NCBI GenBank assembly: GCA_024280065.1
Contig: JAJRQX010000029.1
Location: 1-6,411, forward strand
DNA from: Aquificota bacterium
GTDB lineage: Bacteria; Aquificota; Aquificia; Aquificales; Aquificaceae
Length of the DNA: 6,411 bases
Direction: 5' to 3'
Each line of letters begins with the position of its first letter. Position 1 is the first letter of the stretch. Both the position numbers and the translations under genes were made by a program. Shown here piece after piece: positions 1 through 5,342 of this stretch. Under the pieces are notes generated by a model that ran no database searches, was not told the DNA's origin, and saw nothing but the letters and a program-made list of their open reading frames with translations.

Positions 1-452
1 GACTCTTCATATTCTTCTCAAACCTGCTCGGTATGGTCCCCGGACTTGAAGCCCCTACGGGGAACATGAACACAAACTTAGCTATGGCCCTGATAGTTTT
101 CCTTTATTACAACTTTGAGGGTATAAGGGAGCACGGTATAAGGTATTTCAAGCGCTTCATGGGACCTATACCTTGGCTCGCACCCTTCTTCTTCGTGGTG
201 GAGATAATCTCCCACATAGCTAGGCCGATTACCCTGTCCCTGAGGCTGTTTGCGAACATGAAGGGAGGGGCGATACTGCTTTTAGCTCTTGTTGGTGTCG
301 CCATTAAGAACCCGTTCACCATGGCCCTGTCTCCTGTAGCGTTGGTATTCATAATAGCTATAAAGTTCCTGGCGGTCTTCATACAGACATATGTCTTCAT
401 GATCCTGTCCGTGGTTTACCTTGCGGGGGCTGTGGCCCACGAGGAGCACTGA
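1..452 (+). CDS. atpB: ATP synthase F0 subunit a, C-terminal part (5' truncated by window edge)
   Basis: Subunit a is the membrane stator of the F1F0 ATP synthase; it forms the two proton half-channels beside the rotating c-ring. The frame is open from the window edge (first complete codon at base 3) and gives 149 residues, the C-terminal part of a protein usually 220-270 aa long; an internal ATG at 33 is not the true start. Visible family marks are LLGMVPGLEAPTGNMNTNLA near the start, the conserved Glu of VVEIISHIARP, the SLRLFANM helix with the essential Arg (codon 243-245, E. coli R210), FIQTYVFMILSVVYL with the conserved Gln (codon 384-386, E. coli Q252), and a HEEH C-terminus like E. coli SEEH. 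About four hydrophobic segments are present. The positions matching E. coli E219 and H245 are Ala and Lys, which is unusual. The stop lies one base before the next gene. Identity is certain; only the 5' end is missing. Confidence 0.97.
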   Translation, partial: LFIFFSNLLGMVPGLEAPTGNMNTNLAMALIVFLYYNFEGIREHGIRYFKRFMGPIPWLAPFFFVVEIISHIARPITLSLRLFANMKGGAILLLALVGVAIKNPFTMALSPVALVFIIAIKFLAVFIQTYVFMILSVVYLAGAVAHEEH

Positions 453-453
453 T

Positions 454-855
454 ATGGAGGTTCTCCTTGTGCTTACGGACTCTTCCTCAGACTGCGGAAA
501 GGCCCTTGAGATGCTGAGAGAGGTAGGAGAGAAGTTCTCAGCCGGCAAGAAGGTTCTCGTTGTTCTTGAAGACCTTTACAGGCTTGAGAAGGCGAGCGTG
601 TCCCTCGGCCTTCCCATACCGAAAGACACCCTACCCGAGGCCAAGAGAAGGATCACAGACAGGATAAGGGGTATCTGGAGACACCTGGGCGGGGATGAGA
701 TCCATGTAGAGGCGGTAGCAGGGGACCTTAGGGAGGAGGTCCTCAGGAAGGTAAATTCTGAGAAGGTTGACATGATAATCTGGGGCTGTGAAGTCAATCC
801 CTCCGTATGCAGGGCTATAGATGAGGTTGAGATTCCCTCTTTGATAATAAAGTAA
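454..855 (+). CDS. Small UspA-like (universal stress fold) protein between atpB and atpE; function unknown
   Basis: The product is 133 aa, soluble, without signal peptide or membrane segment. The layout resembles a universal stress protein/Rossmann-like fold: an N-terminal strand and acidic turn (MEVLLVLTDSSSD), a helix, a second strand (KKVLVVLEDLY), a long charged helical stretch (about 61-77), a strand (HVEAVAGD), a helix, then VDMIIWGCEVN and a closing strand IPSLIIK, matching the usual DLIVMG...PVLVV ending. The G-2x-G-9x-G(S/T) nucleotide-binding loop of ATP-binding UspA proteins is absent, so ATP binding is doubtful. Cysteines are at 14, 112 and 119. I chose ATG 454 over an in-frame TTG at 421 because GAGGAG at 441-446 is well placed before it and the 421 start would run into atpB. 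It sits one base after atpB and 13 bases before atpE, so it is probably co-transcribed with F0 genes. A role in assembly or regulation of the ATP synthase is only inference from position. Confidence 0.85.
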   Translation: MEVLLVLTDSSSDCGKALEMLREVGEKFSAGKKVLVVLEDLYRLEKASVSLGLPIPKDTLPEAKRRITDRIRGIWRHLGGDEIHVEAVAGDLREEVLRKVNSEKVDMIIWGCEVNPSVCRAIDEVEIPSLIIK

Positions 856-863
856 AAGGAGGT
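856..863 (+). promoter_or_regulatory. Very strong Shine-Dalgarno site of atpE
   Basis: AAGGAGGT directly follows the TAA of the preceding gene and lies five bases before the ATG at 869. It is an uninterrupted 8-base match to the consensus anti-SD sequence at the 3' end of 16S rRNA. Subunit c is needed in about 8-15 copies per enzyme, against one of subunit a, so strong initiation fits the need; that link is inference. Confidence 0.85.
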
Positions 864-865
864 AG

Positions 866-1210
<345 letters not shown>

Positions 1211-1216
1211 GGAGGT
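1211..1216 (+). promoter_or_regulatory. Shine-Dalgarno site of rpmH
   Basis: GGAGGT starts immediately after the TGA of atpE and lies five bases upstream of ATG 1222. It fixes the start of the short rpmH gene and shows that rpmH is translated from its own strong site on the atpE message. Confidence 0.8.
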
Positions 1217-1221
1217 GGACC

Positions 1222-1365
1222 ATGGCCACCGAAGGACTGAAGCCGCACATATCTATACGGAAGAAGAAGAGGAAGAGCGGTTTCTTGGCTCGCATGAGGA
1301 CTAAGGCTGGCAGGAGGATAATCCAGAGGAGAAGGAGGAAGGGCAGGAAGAGGTTGGCTCCTTAA
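1222..1365 (+). CDS. rpmH: 50S ribosomal protein L34
   Basis: L34 is a small, very basic protein of the large ribosomal subunit. The 47-aa product is of the family's usual size (44-48 aa) and shows its core signature: a basic stretch RKKKRK, then [14 protein letters not shown] and the [10 protein letters not shown] tail, matching the general pattern HGFRxRMxTxxGRxxLxxRRxKGRxxL. The N-terminal [11 protein letters not shown] replaces the common KRTxQPS start, and Ser replaces the His before Gly-Phe. ATG 1222 has an ideal Shine-Dalgarno site. It lies 11 bases after atpE, and its stop codon TAA shares its last base with the ATG of yidD. In most bacteria rnpA follows rpmH; here there is no space for it. 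Placing rpmH behind an ATP synthase gene, without dnaA nearby, is itself not the textbook order. Confidence 0.95.
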   Translation: MATEGLKPHISIRKKKRKSGFLARMRTKAGRRIIQRRRRKGRKRLAP

Positions 1366-1571
1366 TGAAGAGATCGGTTTTAGCCCTGCTTAGGTTCTGG
1401 AGGGCTTTCCTCTCTCCTCTCTACCCGCCCTCCTGCAGGTTCTACCCTACCTGTTCGGAGTACGCCGTGCTGGCCGTGGAAAAGCACGGTGTCCTGAAGG
1501 GGCTTCTCAAAACCCTCTGGAGGGTTCTCAGGTGCAATCCCTGGTCTAAGGGAGGTGTTGATCTGCCTTGA
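1365..1571 (+). CDS. yidD: Membrane protein insertion efficiency factor YidD
   Basis: YidD is a small membrane-associated protein thought to help YidC-dependent insertion of inner membrane proteins. The 68-aa product has the whole family signature: an amphipathic N-terminal helix ([19 protein letters not shown]), the motif [11 protein letters not shown] with Cys24 and Cys30, the KHG segment, a helix [12 protein letters not shown] with Cys57, and NPWSKGGVD, close to the usual NPxxxGGxDPVP end but two residues short. The ATG overlaps the rpmH stop by one base (TAATG), so translation is probably coupled; the upstream GAAGAGG is a weak, somewhat distant ribosome site. The stop overlaps the TTG start of yidC by four bases. 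Family assignment is secure. Confidence 0.96.
   Translation: MKRSVLALLRFWRAFLSPLYPPSCRFYPTCSEYAVLAVEKHGVLKGLLKTLWRVLRCNPWSKGGVDLP
1551..1556 (+). promoter_or_regulatory. Shine-Dalgarno site for the TTG start of yidC
   Basis: GGAGGT inside the 3' end of yidD lies 11 bases before TTG 1568. An in-frame stop at 1559-1561 bars any earlier start, and the next in-frame ATG (1613) would cut into the first membrane helix, so this site supports the TTG. The spacing is slightly long. Confidence 0.6.
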
Positions 1572-3079
1572 TAGAGAGACAGGGACCCGATCCGAAGAGG
1601 ATCTTCATAGCGATGGCTCTAATAGCCTTCTTCATACTCGGCTTTGAGCTCATATCTTACTACTACTTCAAGCCCGCAACATCTCCCGAAGGGGAAAGAA
1701 AGGAAGAAGTGGAAGAAAGAAAGCCGAAGCCCATTCCCAAGCTGATGTTAGGAACCAGGAGGGAAAATGCAGGGACAGGGGACACTGTAAGGTTAGATCT
1801 CGGAGACTACAGCCTTGAGATAGCCCTCATCGGCGGTAGGATAGTCAGGCTCGTTGACAAGAGGTTCGGGTTTGATCTCATATCCGAAGCCGAGAAGGAC
1901 CTTAAAGTCTTCCCCCTTGAGGTGTTCACAGGAGACCCGGACATAGACCAGCGGATAAACTTCGGAACCTACAGGGTCCTTGAGGAGGGTGACAGGATAG
2001 TCCTGATACTGGAGGACGAGAAGGTGAAACTGAGGAAGGTCTTAGAGAACAAAGGAACCCACTTCATACTGAAGATTGAGACGGACTTAAAAGAAAGGCC
2101 CGTATACGTTCTCGCAGGCACCCATCCTTCAGAGAGGTCCTTCTACACCCACGAGGGTCCCGTCATCAAGCTGGGTGGGGAGGTCATAAGGGTGGATCCG
2201 GAAGATGTAAAGGGAAGGGAGGTCTTTGAGGGTGATATAGAGTTCGCAGGGGAGGAAAGCAGATACTTCTTTAAAGGCTTCAAGGGAGATATCGGGTCCG
2301 TTGTCGTTGAGAAGGTCTCCTACAAAGAGGATAGGCAGGTAACCTTCACCTATGTGGAGGCTAAGGGACCCCTCCTGATGTATATGGGCGCAAAATACTA
2401 CTCAAGGATAAGGGAGCTGGACCTGGGTGACCTGCTTGACTACGGCATGCTCAAGATAATAGTCAAGCCTCTATTCATATTCATGTATTGGGTTTATGAG
2501 ATCACCCGTAGCTGGGTCCTATCCATAGTCATACTGACCCTGATCCTCAGGGTTGTGTTCTTCCCGCTTAACTACAAGAGCACTGTGTCAATGATGAAGC
2601 TCCAAGAGGCCGCACCAAGACTTGAGAAGATCAGGAAGAAGTATAAGGACGACCCGGCCAAGATGCAGGAGGAGATGATGAAGCTTTACTCGGAGATAGG
2701 TTTTAACCCGATGAGCGGTTGCCTTCCCATACTCGTCCAGATACCCATATTCTTTGCCCTCTACAAGGTCCTAATAATAACCGTTGACCTGAAGCTGACG
2801 GGTCTCCTCTGGATACCCAGCCTGGCCGAAAAGGATCCCTTCTACATACTACCCGTGGTTATGGGTCTGACGATGATACTCCAGCAGAAGATAACTCCAA
2901 GCCCTGATCCCAAGCAGAACCTGATAATGTACATATCCGCCGTTGCCTTCACCATCCTCTTCGCCAGCTTCCCGTCAGGTCTGGTCCTCTACTGGACCGT
3001 GAACAACATACTGAACATAGTCCAGAACTATCTCATCAAGAACTACCTCCTGAGAGGTAGGTTTCCAAAGACCACCTGA
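1568..3079 (+). CDS. yidC: Membrane protein insertase YidC (Oxa1 family, Gram-negative type)
   Basis: YidC inserts and folds inner membrane proteins, alone or with Sec; known substrates in E. coli include F0 subunits c and a. The 503-aa product has the full Gram-negative layout: an N-terminal membrane anchor (about 11-33), a charged linker (39-58), a large periplasmic beta-sandwich domain (about 60-285), then five core helices. In the core are [14 protein letters not shown] with the conserved groove Arg328 (E. coli R366), a cytosolic helical hairpin (about 338-377, [19 protein letters not shown]), [20 protein letters not shown], the loop [11 protein letters not shown], and [16 protein letters not shown]. 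The C-terminal tail is short and basic. The start is TTG, overlapping the yidD stop by four bases; ATG 1613 is too far inside the anchor. The 3' end overlaps the opposing SDR gene by 44 bases. Sharing a unit with atpB and atpE puts insertase and substrates together. Confidence 0.97.
   Translation: MIERQGPDPKRIFIAMALIAFFILGFELISYYYFKPATSPEGERKEEVEERKPKPIPKLMLGTRRENAGTGDTVRLDLGDYSLEIALIGGRIVRLVDKRFGFDLISEAEKDLKVFPLEVFTGDPDIDQRINFGTYRVLEEGDRIVLILEDEKVKLRKVLENKGTHFILKIETDLKERPVYVLAGTHPSERSFYTHEGPVIKLGGEVIRVDPEDVKGREVFEGDIEFAGEESRYFFKGFKGDIGSVVVEKVSYKEDRQVTFTYVEAKGPLLMYMGAKYYSRIRELDLGDLLDYGMLKIIVKPLFIFMYWVYEITRSWVLSIVILTLILRVVFFPLNYKSTVSMMKLQEAAPRLEKIRKKYKDDPAKMQEEMMKLYSEIGFNPMSGCLPILVQIPIFFALYKVLIITVDLKLTGLLWIPSLAEKDPFYILPVVMGLTMILQQKITPSPDPKQNLIMYISAVAFTILFASFPSGLVLYWTVNNILNIVQNYLIKNYLLRGRFPKTT
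3036..3079. other. Tail-to-tail coding overlap of yidC and the SDR gene
   Basis: The minus-strand SDR gene ends at 3036 while yidC runs to 3079, so 44 bases encode the last residues of both proteins in opposite directions (YidC tail ...[16 protein letters not shown] tail ...[10 protein letters not shown]). There is no intergenic terminator between the convergent units. Confidence 0.9.
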
Positions 3080-3980
3080 GGGACTCTTCGTAAGGTACAG
3101 GGTCTCTACCGAGGATCTCCTTCACGCCGTTCGGGACAGCTTCATCTTCCATCCCTCCACACACGTTGTCCCTCCACATCATGAGCATCTGGTCCGATGA
3201 GAAGGGTGGCGGTTCAAGAAAGAGCTCAATTACCTTTGCGGTGTAGAACATGAACCCCTTCGGGAGGGGTATCATTAGGACTCTCCTTCCTAAGTGTCTG
3301 AAGACATCCCTGAGGAGTTCCTTAAAGGTCACAACCTTTGTCCCGCAGAGTTCAAAGATCTTCTTGTCGGGCTTTCTTTTCCTCAAGCACTTTACGAAGA
3401 CCTCCGCAACGTCCCTCACGTCCACGGGCTGGAACCTGTAGTTACCCCCTCCCGGGAGGGCTACCGCCCTCGCCCATCTGGTTATCCTGTCCATATCCGA
3501 GAAGAGCCTCTGTTCCGGCCCTAATATTATGGAAGGTCTCAGTATGACGTAGTTCAGACCGCTCTCTATAAGGTGCCTCTCCGCCCACCTCTTGGTCTGG
3601 TGGTACCTTGAGGGAGCGTTGTCATGGGTCCCGAGGGCGCTCATGTGGACCGCCTTCTTCACACCCACCTCAAGGGCTGCATCGTATAGGTTTACGGAGA
3701 GCCTGTAGTGGACCTCCTCAAAGGTTATCCCCTTTGACCTCTCCTCGTAGAGTATGCCTATGAGGTGTATAATGTAGGTTGGGTTTGTGCTCTTCAAGGC
3801 TTTCAGAACAGACTCCTTTGAGGAGAAGTTTACCCTATGAACCTTCACCCTGTCCCCGAAGAGGGCCTTTGCCTTCTCAGGGTTCCTGACACCCAGATGG
3901 ACCTCGTATCCTTCTTCTAAAAGTTTTCTGACTACATACCTTCCTACGAAACCCGTTCCCCCGGTTACAAAAACCCTCAT
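3036..3980 (-). CDS. NAD(P)-binding atypical SDR, NDUFA9-like (nucleoside-sugar epimerase-like)
   Basis: The 314-aa product is an extended/atypical short-chain dehydrogenase. An N-terminal Rossmann fold starts at once with the dinucleotide loop TGGTGFVG (6-13), followed by a basic LGVRNPEKA segment that could favour NADP. IIHLIGI (70-76), MSALG (113-117) with Ser114, YHQTK (126-130) as the YxxxK catalytic-type motif, and ILRPSIILGPEQ (146-157) with FQPVDVRDVA (183-192) match the NDUFA9-like subfamily. In mitochondria NDUFA9 is an accessory subunit of complex I; in bacteria the family's substrate is mostly unknown, with proposed links to sugar or quinone chemistry. No signal peptide is seen. 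ATG 3980 has GGAGAG a few bases upstream and follows the previous gene by one base. It is the last gene of its unit and overlaps yidC. The fold is sure; the reaction is not. Confidence 0.9.
   Translation of the reverse strand: MRVFVTGGTGFVGRYVVRKLLEEGYEVHLGVRNPEKAKALFGDRVKVHRVNFSSKESVLKALKSTNPTYIIHLIGILYEERSKGITFEEVHYRLSVNLYDAALEVGVKKAVHMSALGTHDNAPSRYHQTKRWAERHLIESGLNYVILRPSIILGPEQRLFSDMDRITRWARAVALPGGGNYRFQPVDVRDVAEVFVKCLRKRKPDKKIFELCGTKVVTFKELLRDVFRHLGRRVLMIPLPKGFMFYTAKVIELFLEPPPFSSDQMLMMWRDNVCGGMEDEAVPNGVKEILGRDPVPYEESLRWSLETYLSGGSS
3043..3060. repeat. Perfect 7-bp inverted repeat with 4-base loop in the convergent overlap
   Basis: CTACCTC (3043-3049), loop CTGA, GAGGTAG (3054-3060) can form a hairpin on transcripts of either strand. 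It is followed by only short T runs (GTTTCC on plus, TTCTT on minus). On the plus strand it lies before the yidC stop, so a simple intrinsic terminator role is doubtful; it may be a pause or RNA 3'-end structure, or chance. Confidence 0.5.
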
Positions 3981-3981
3981 C

Positions 3982-4623
3982 TCATCTCTCCAGCTTAATG
4001 TCTATACATTCATAATAGGATCTCCTGAAGGTCCTGTCCCATCCAACTTTCAGTGAGAAATCCTCACCTCTCACCACCAGGGTCTGATACTCTCCCCTCT
4101 CACCGGACGGTGATAGACCTTTGTCAAAGAGTTCCTTGGCTACATCAAGGGTCAGCACCTTCCCAAGGGTGCGTCTCTTCACCAGTCCAATACGTCTGCA
4201 GATCACGAGCGGGTCACAAACTGAAACGGCCTCTTTAACTGCTGTCAGTTCATCAACCCACCACAGGGGAAAGATAGGTCTGATGCCCAGATCACGACAC
4301 TCCCTCTCAACCATAAACCTGTGTTCTATACTGGATATATCTCCGAATACACCTGCCTCTATACCCTCAAGGGAGATGAGTGTGTCCCTAAGATTCTTCA
4401 GAAAATCTCCCTTTCTTCTTGAACCGTAAACCGGGACAAACTCAAGTCCTATCCTGCTTACCTGCTCTCTGATCACCTCCTCCCTGATATGACAGCCTAT
4501 AAGCCTCCTTGTTCTCCTTTCAACGTAAGAAAGGGCAAACCTTACGTCAAAGCCCCTTTTTCTGGCCTTCAACAGGGAAAGATAGCTCTCCTTACCACCG
4601 CTCCAGAGGATAAAGGAGGTCAT
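3982..4623 (-). CDS. Dph6-like ATP pyrophosphatase (DUF71/COG2102, PP-loop fold)
   Basis: The 213-aa product is an adenine-nucleotide alpha-hydrolase of the DUF71 family. The PP-loop SGGKES (8-13) follows the first strand MTSFILW directly, as in the family. Further family marks are GCHIREEVIREQVSRIGL (43-60), GVFGDISSIEHRFMVERECRDLG (91-113, the GDI...HR signature), PLWW (119-122), and the C-terminal SGERGEYQTLVVRG segment (173-186). In archaea and eukaryotes Dph6 amidates diphthine on elongation factor 2; bacteria lack diphthamide, so the bacterial branch does something else, and comparative genomics has suggested B12 salvage for part of it. The substrate here is unknown. I chose ATG 4623, which makes an ATGA overlap with the rlmB-like stop and starts right at the first strand; a GTG at 4650 would add nine residues (MGSGEEPEE) and cannot be excluded. 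Confidence 0.88.
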   Translation of the reverse strand: MTSFILWSGGKESYLSLLKARKRGFDVRFALSYVERRTRRLIGCHIREEVIREQVSRIGLEFVPVYGSRRKGDFLKNLRDTLISLEGIEAGVFGDISSIEHRFMVERECRDLGIRPIFPLWWVDELTAVKEAVSVCDPLVICRRIGLVKRRTLGKVLTLDVAKELFDKGLSPSGERGEYQTLVVRGEDFSLKVGWDRTFRRSYYECIDIKLER

Positions 4624-5342
4624 CTCCTCAGGTTCTTCACCGCTTCCCACATGGCTATCGCTCCCGCGGACCCAACGTTCAGGGAGTTTACCTTACCCCA
4701 CATGGGTATGCTGACCGTCAGGTCCGAGATCTTGAGCAGGGATTCGGAGACCCCCTTATCCTCGGAGCCTAAGATCAGGGCACAGGGGACCGGTACCTCT
4801 ACATCCCTTATGTCTTTACCCCCCTTCTCAACTGACACGATCCAGCCTCCCATCTCCCTGAAATCCATCAGGGCCTTTGACAGACTGGCCACTTTTGAGA
4901 CCTTGAGGTGGAAGAGAGCCCCTGAGGAAGCCTTGACCACCGTCTCGTTGATCGGTGCGGTCCTGTCCTTCGGAACAAGAAGACCCACACCCCCAAGGAC
5001 CTCGCAGGTCCTCGCTATGTTCCCTACGTTCTGTGGATCCGTTATGTGATCTATGACAATGAAGAATGAGTTCCTGTTTATGGTTTCCTCAAAAAGGTTC
5101 TCAGGCGGTACATATTCAACAGGACTGACAAGAGCTACCAAACCTTGGGTCTTCTTGGTCCCAGCAAGCTCTTCCACCCTTCTCCTTGAGACCCTCTGGA
5201 CCTTCACCCCTCTCTCCTTGGCAAGTCTGACTATCTCTCCGGGTAAGGATGTGTCGTGGGCAACGTATATCTTCTCAAGGTTTTTCCCGGACCTCAGGGC
5301 CTCAAGGACGGGGTTCCTTCCCCAGATCACGAACTTCTTCAC
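4620..5342 (-). CDS. rlmB: SPOUT-family 2'-O-ribose RNA methyltransferase, RlmB-like
   Basis: The 240-aa product matches the TrmH/SpoU family, most likely RlmB, which methylates the 2'-hydroxyl of G2251 in 23S rRNA using SAM. Residues 1-75 form the substrate-binding domain (FVIWGRNPVLEALRSG at the start, KTQGLVALVSP at 64-74). The catalytic knotted domain follows, with motif 1 DPQNVGNIARTCEVLGG (102-118; Asn105 and Arg111), the segment NETVVKASSGALFHL, motif 2 ILGSEDKGVSE (190-200; Glu194) and motif 3 SIPMWGKVNSLNVGSAGAIAMWE (211-233; Ser220 and Asn222). All key residues are present and the length is normal. The GTG start shares four bases with the stop of the upstream AAA+ gene (GTGA) and puts the family's GRNPVLEAL motif at the expected place. 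Its ribosome site is poor (AAAGGG, or a distant GAGGAG), suggesting translational coupling. Exact target nucleotide is inferred from family resemblance. Confidence 0.9.
   Translation of the reverse strand: MKKFVIWGRNPVLEALRSGKNLEKIYVAHDTSLPGEIVRLAKERGVKVQRVSRRRVEELAGTKKTQGLVALVSPVEYVPPENLFEETINRNSFFIVIDHITDPQNVGNIARTCEVLGGVGLLVPKDRTAPINETVVKASSGALFHLKVSKVASLSKALMDFREMGGWIVSVEKGGKDIRDVEVPVPCALILGSEDKGVSESLLKISDLTVSIPMWGKVNSLNVGSAGAIAMWEAVKNLRR

Noticed and set aside
107..400. Long antisense and alternate-frame ORFs, e.g. opposite atpB, the SDR, Dph6-like and rlmB-like genes
   Set aside because: Each lies opposite or out of frame with a gene having clear family motifs, and their translations show no recognisable domain or sensible composition.
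421..453. Upstream TTG start at 421 for the UspA-like gene
   Set aside because: It would overlap atpB by 32 bases and add a non-USP-like leader; ATG 454 has a good ribosome site and begins at the first beta strand.
3043..3060. Hairpin as a bidirectional intrinsic terminator
   Set aside because: The stem is only 7 bp, no real U tract follows on either strand, and ending there would cut the yidC message before its stop codon.
3447..3460. 14-base perfect palindrome CCCTCCCGGGAGGG as an operator or binding site
   Set aside because: It lies in the middle of the SDR gene and is explained by codons for Leu-Pro-Gly-Gly; no promoter context.
3724..3732. TTATCCCCT as a DnaA box near the rpmH-yidC region (possible oriC)
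   Set aside because: It does not match TTATNCACA, is single, lies within a coding region, and there is no dnaA or AT-rich unwinding stretch nearby.
4624..4650. GTG 4650 as start of the Dph6-like gene
   Set aside because: It adds nine residues not expected in the family, has only a weak ribosome site, and the ATGA overlap at 4620-4623 is a better junction. It remains possible.
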